Positions 63,929 to 64,000 of a stretch of 64,000 nt of DNA are shown piece by piece. The stretch is from Vreelandella nigrificans. GTDB taxonomy: Bacteria > Pseudomonadota > Gammaproteobacteria > Pseudomonadales > Halomonadaceae. The translations under genes and the position numbers were made by a program. The stretch is from contig NZ_NWUX01000007.1 of the NCBI RefSeq assembly GCF_002374315.1, positions 120,986 to 184,985 of the forward strand, read 5' to 3'. Under the pieces are notes generated by a model. That model did not search any database. It saw only the letters and a list, made by a program, of their open reading frames with translations, and was not told the origin of the DNA. Within the stretch, counting starts at the first letter, position 1; the number at the start of each line of letters is the position of its first letter.

Positions 63929-64000
63929 TGCCTGACGATGACCTACTCTCGCATGGGGAGACCCCACACTACCATCGGCGCTAAGCGGTTTCACTTCTGA
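63929..64000 (-). rRNA. rrf: 5S ribosomal RNA, 3' part (cut by window edge)
   Basis: The minus strand from the window edge reads GCGCCGATGGTAGTGTGGGG, then CTCCCCATGCGAGAGTAGG, the conserved 3' half of bacterial 5S rRNA. The gene continues beyond the right edge, and its 3' end, ending near 63929, is followed by a strong terminator. It implies that the rest of an rRNA operon (23S and 16S) lies to the right, transcribed toward this window. Confidence 0.95.

Overview
The window looks like a chromosomal segment from a gammaproteobacterium of the Halomonadaceae (Halomonas-like). The base for this is protein content rather than any search: DUF2797/DUF1315/rhomboid, DUF3549, DUF3080, EpmC, RlmM, SlyA, Uup, FadBA and a SUF operon led by an Rrf2 regulator all read as gammaproteobacterial, and moderate GC together with two bifunctional PutA proteins and a PutP symporter suits a halophile that uses proline as solute and food. 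The right edge cuts into a 5S rRNA on the minus strand, so an rRNA operon lies just outside. No phage, transposase, integrase, CRISPR array or tRNA was seen; this is mostly housekeeping and metabolic chromosome.

Layout. 1-0.96 kb: a LuxR-type regulator cut by the left edge and a small winged-helix protein, divergent. 0.96-8.1 kb: an aa3/caa3-type terminal oxidase cluster (subunit II with a fused cytochrome c domain, a subunit I-III fusion, a small membrane protein, a copper P-type ATPase, DUF2231 and CopD-like membrane proteins). 8.2-15.1 kb: DUF2797-DUF1315-rhomboid, NAD kinase with a phosphatase, an EamA transporter, a Pmp3-type protein, a CBS protein, and two related terminator-ended candidate small RNAs. 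15.1-25.4 kb: the proline region, an AraC regulator, a short (type A-like) putA, putP, a long (type B-like) putA and a decayed 3' end of a second putP. 25.6-30.8 kb: OmpW, YqcC, DUF3549, RimB-RimK, a helical protein and a SanA-like protein. 30.8-37.2 kb: an Rrf2-sufBCDS-sufT operon with an IscR-like box at its promoter and a Fur-like box further upstream. 37.2-43.2 kb: YjdM, a YbhB-like protein, a lipoprotein, a DCC thioredoxin-like protein, a flavodoxin-like protein and fadBA. 43.4-48.4 kb: DUF5924, SlyA, a USP and the ABC-F protein Uup. 48.5-56.5 kb: an AraC regulator facing a five-gene acyl-CoA catabolic operon headed by an orphan ABC binding protein. 56.7-64 kb: TatD, EpmC, a MATE exporter, DUF3080, TusA, an ABM protein, RlmM and the 5S end.

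How the genes work together. The proline block imports proline with sodium (PutP) and oxidises it to glutamate (PutA). Neither PutA has the N-terminal DNA-binding domain that makes some PutAs self-repressing, so the adjacent AraC protein and two 21-base-phased direct repeats before the first putA are the likely control. The SUF block makes Fe-S clusters under its own Rrf2 sensor and probably iron control. The FadBA pair and the five-gene acyl-CoA operon both feed carbon through beta-oxidation-type steps.

The most interesting leads are the paired small-RNA candidates near 10.3 and 14.6 kb, the putP relic after the second putA, the phased repeats before putA, and a cysteine-rich short reading frame between the YjdM gene and the suf promoter. 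Start sites were chosen by ribosome-binding site and family length and several differ from the longest possible frame. All identifications rest on recalled family features; none was checked against a database.
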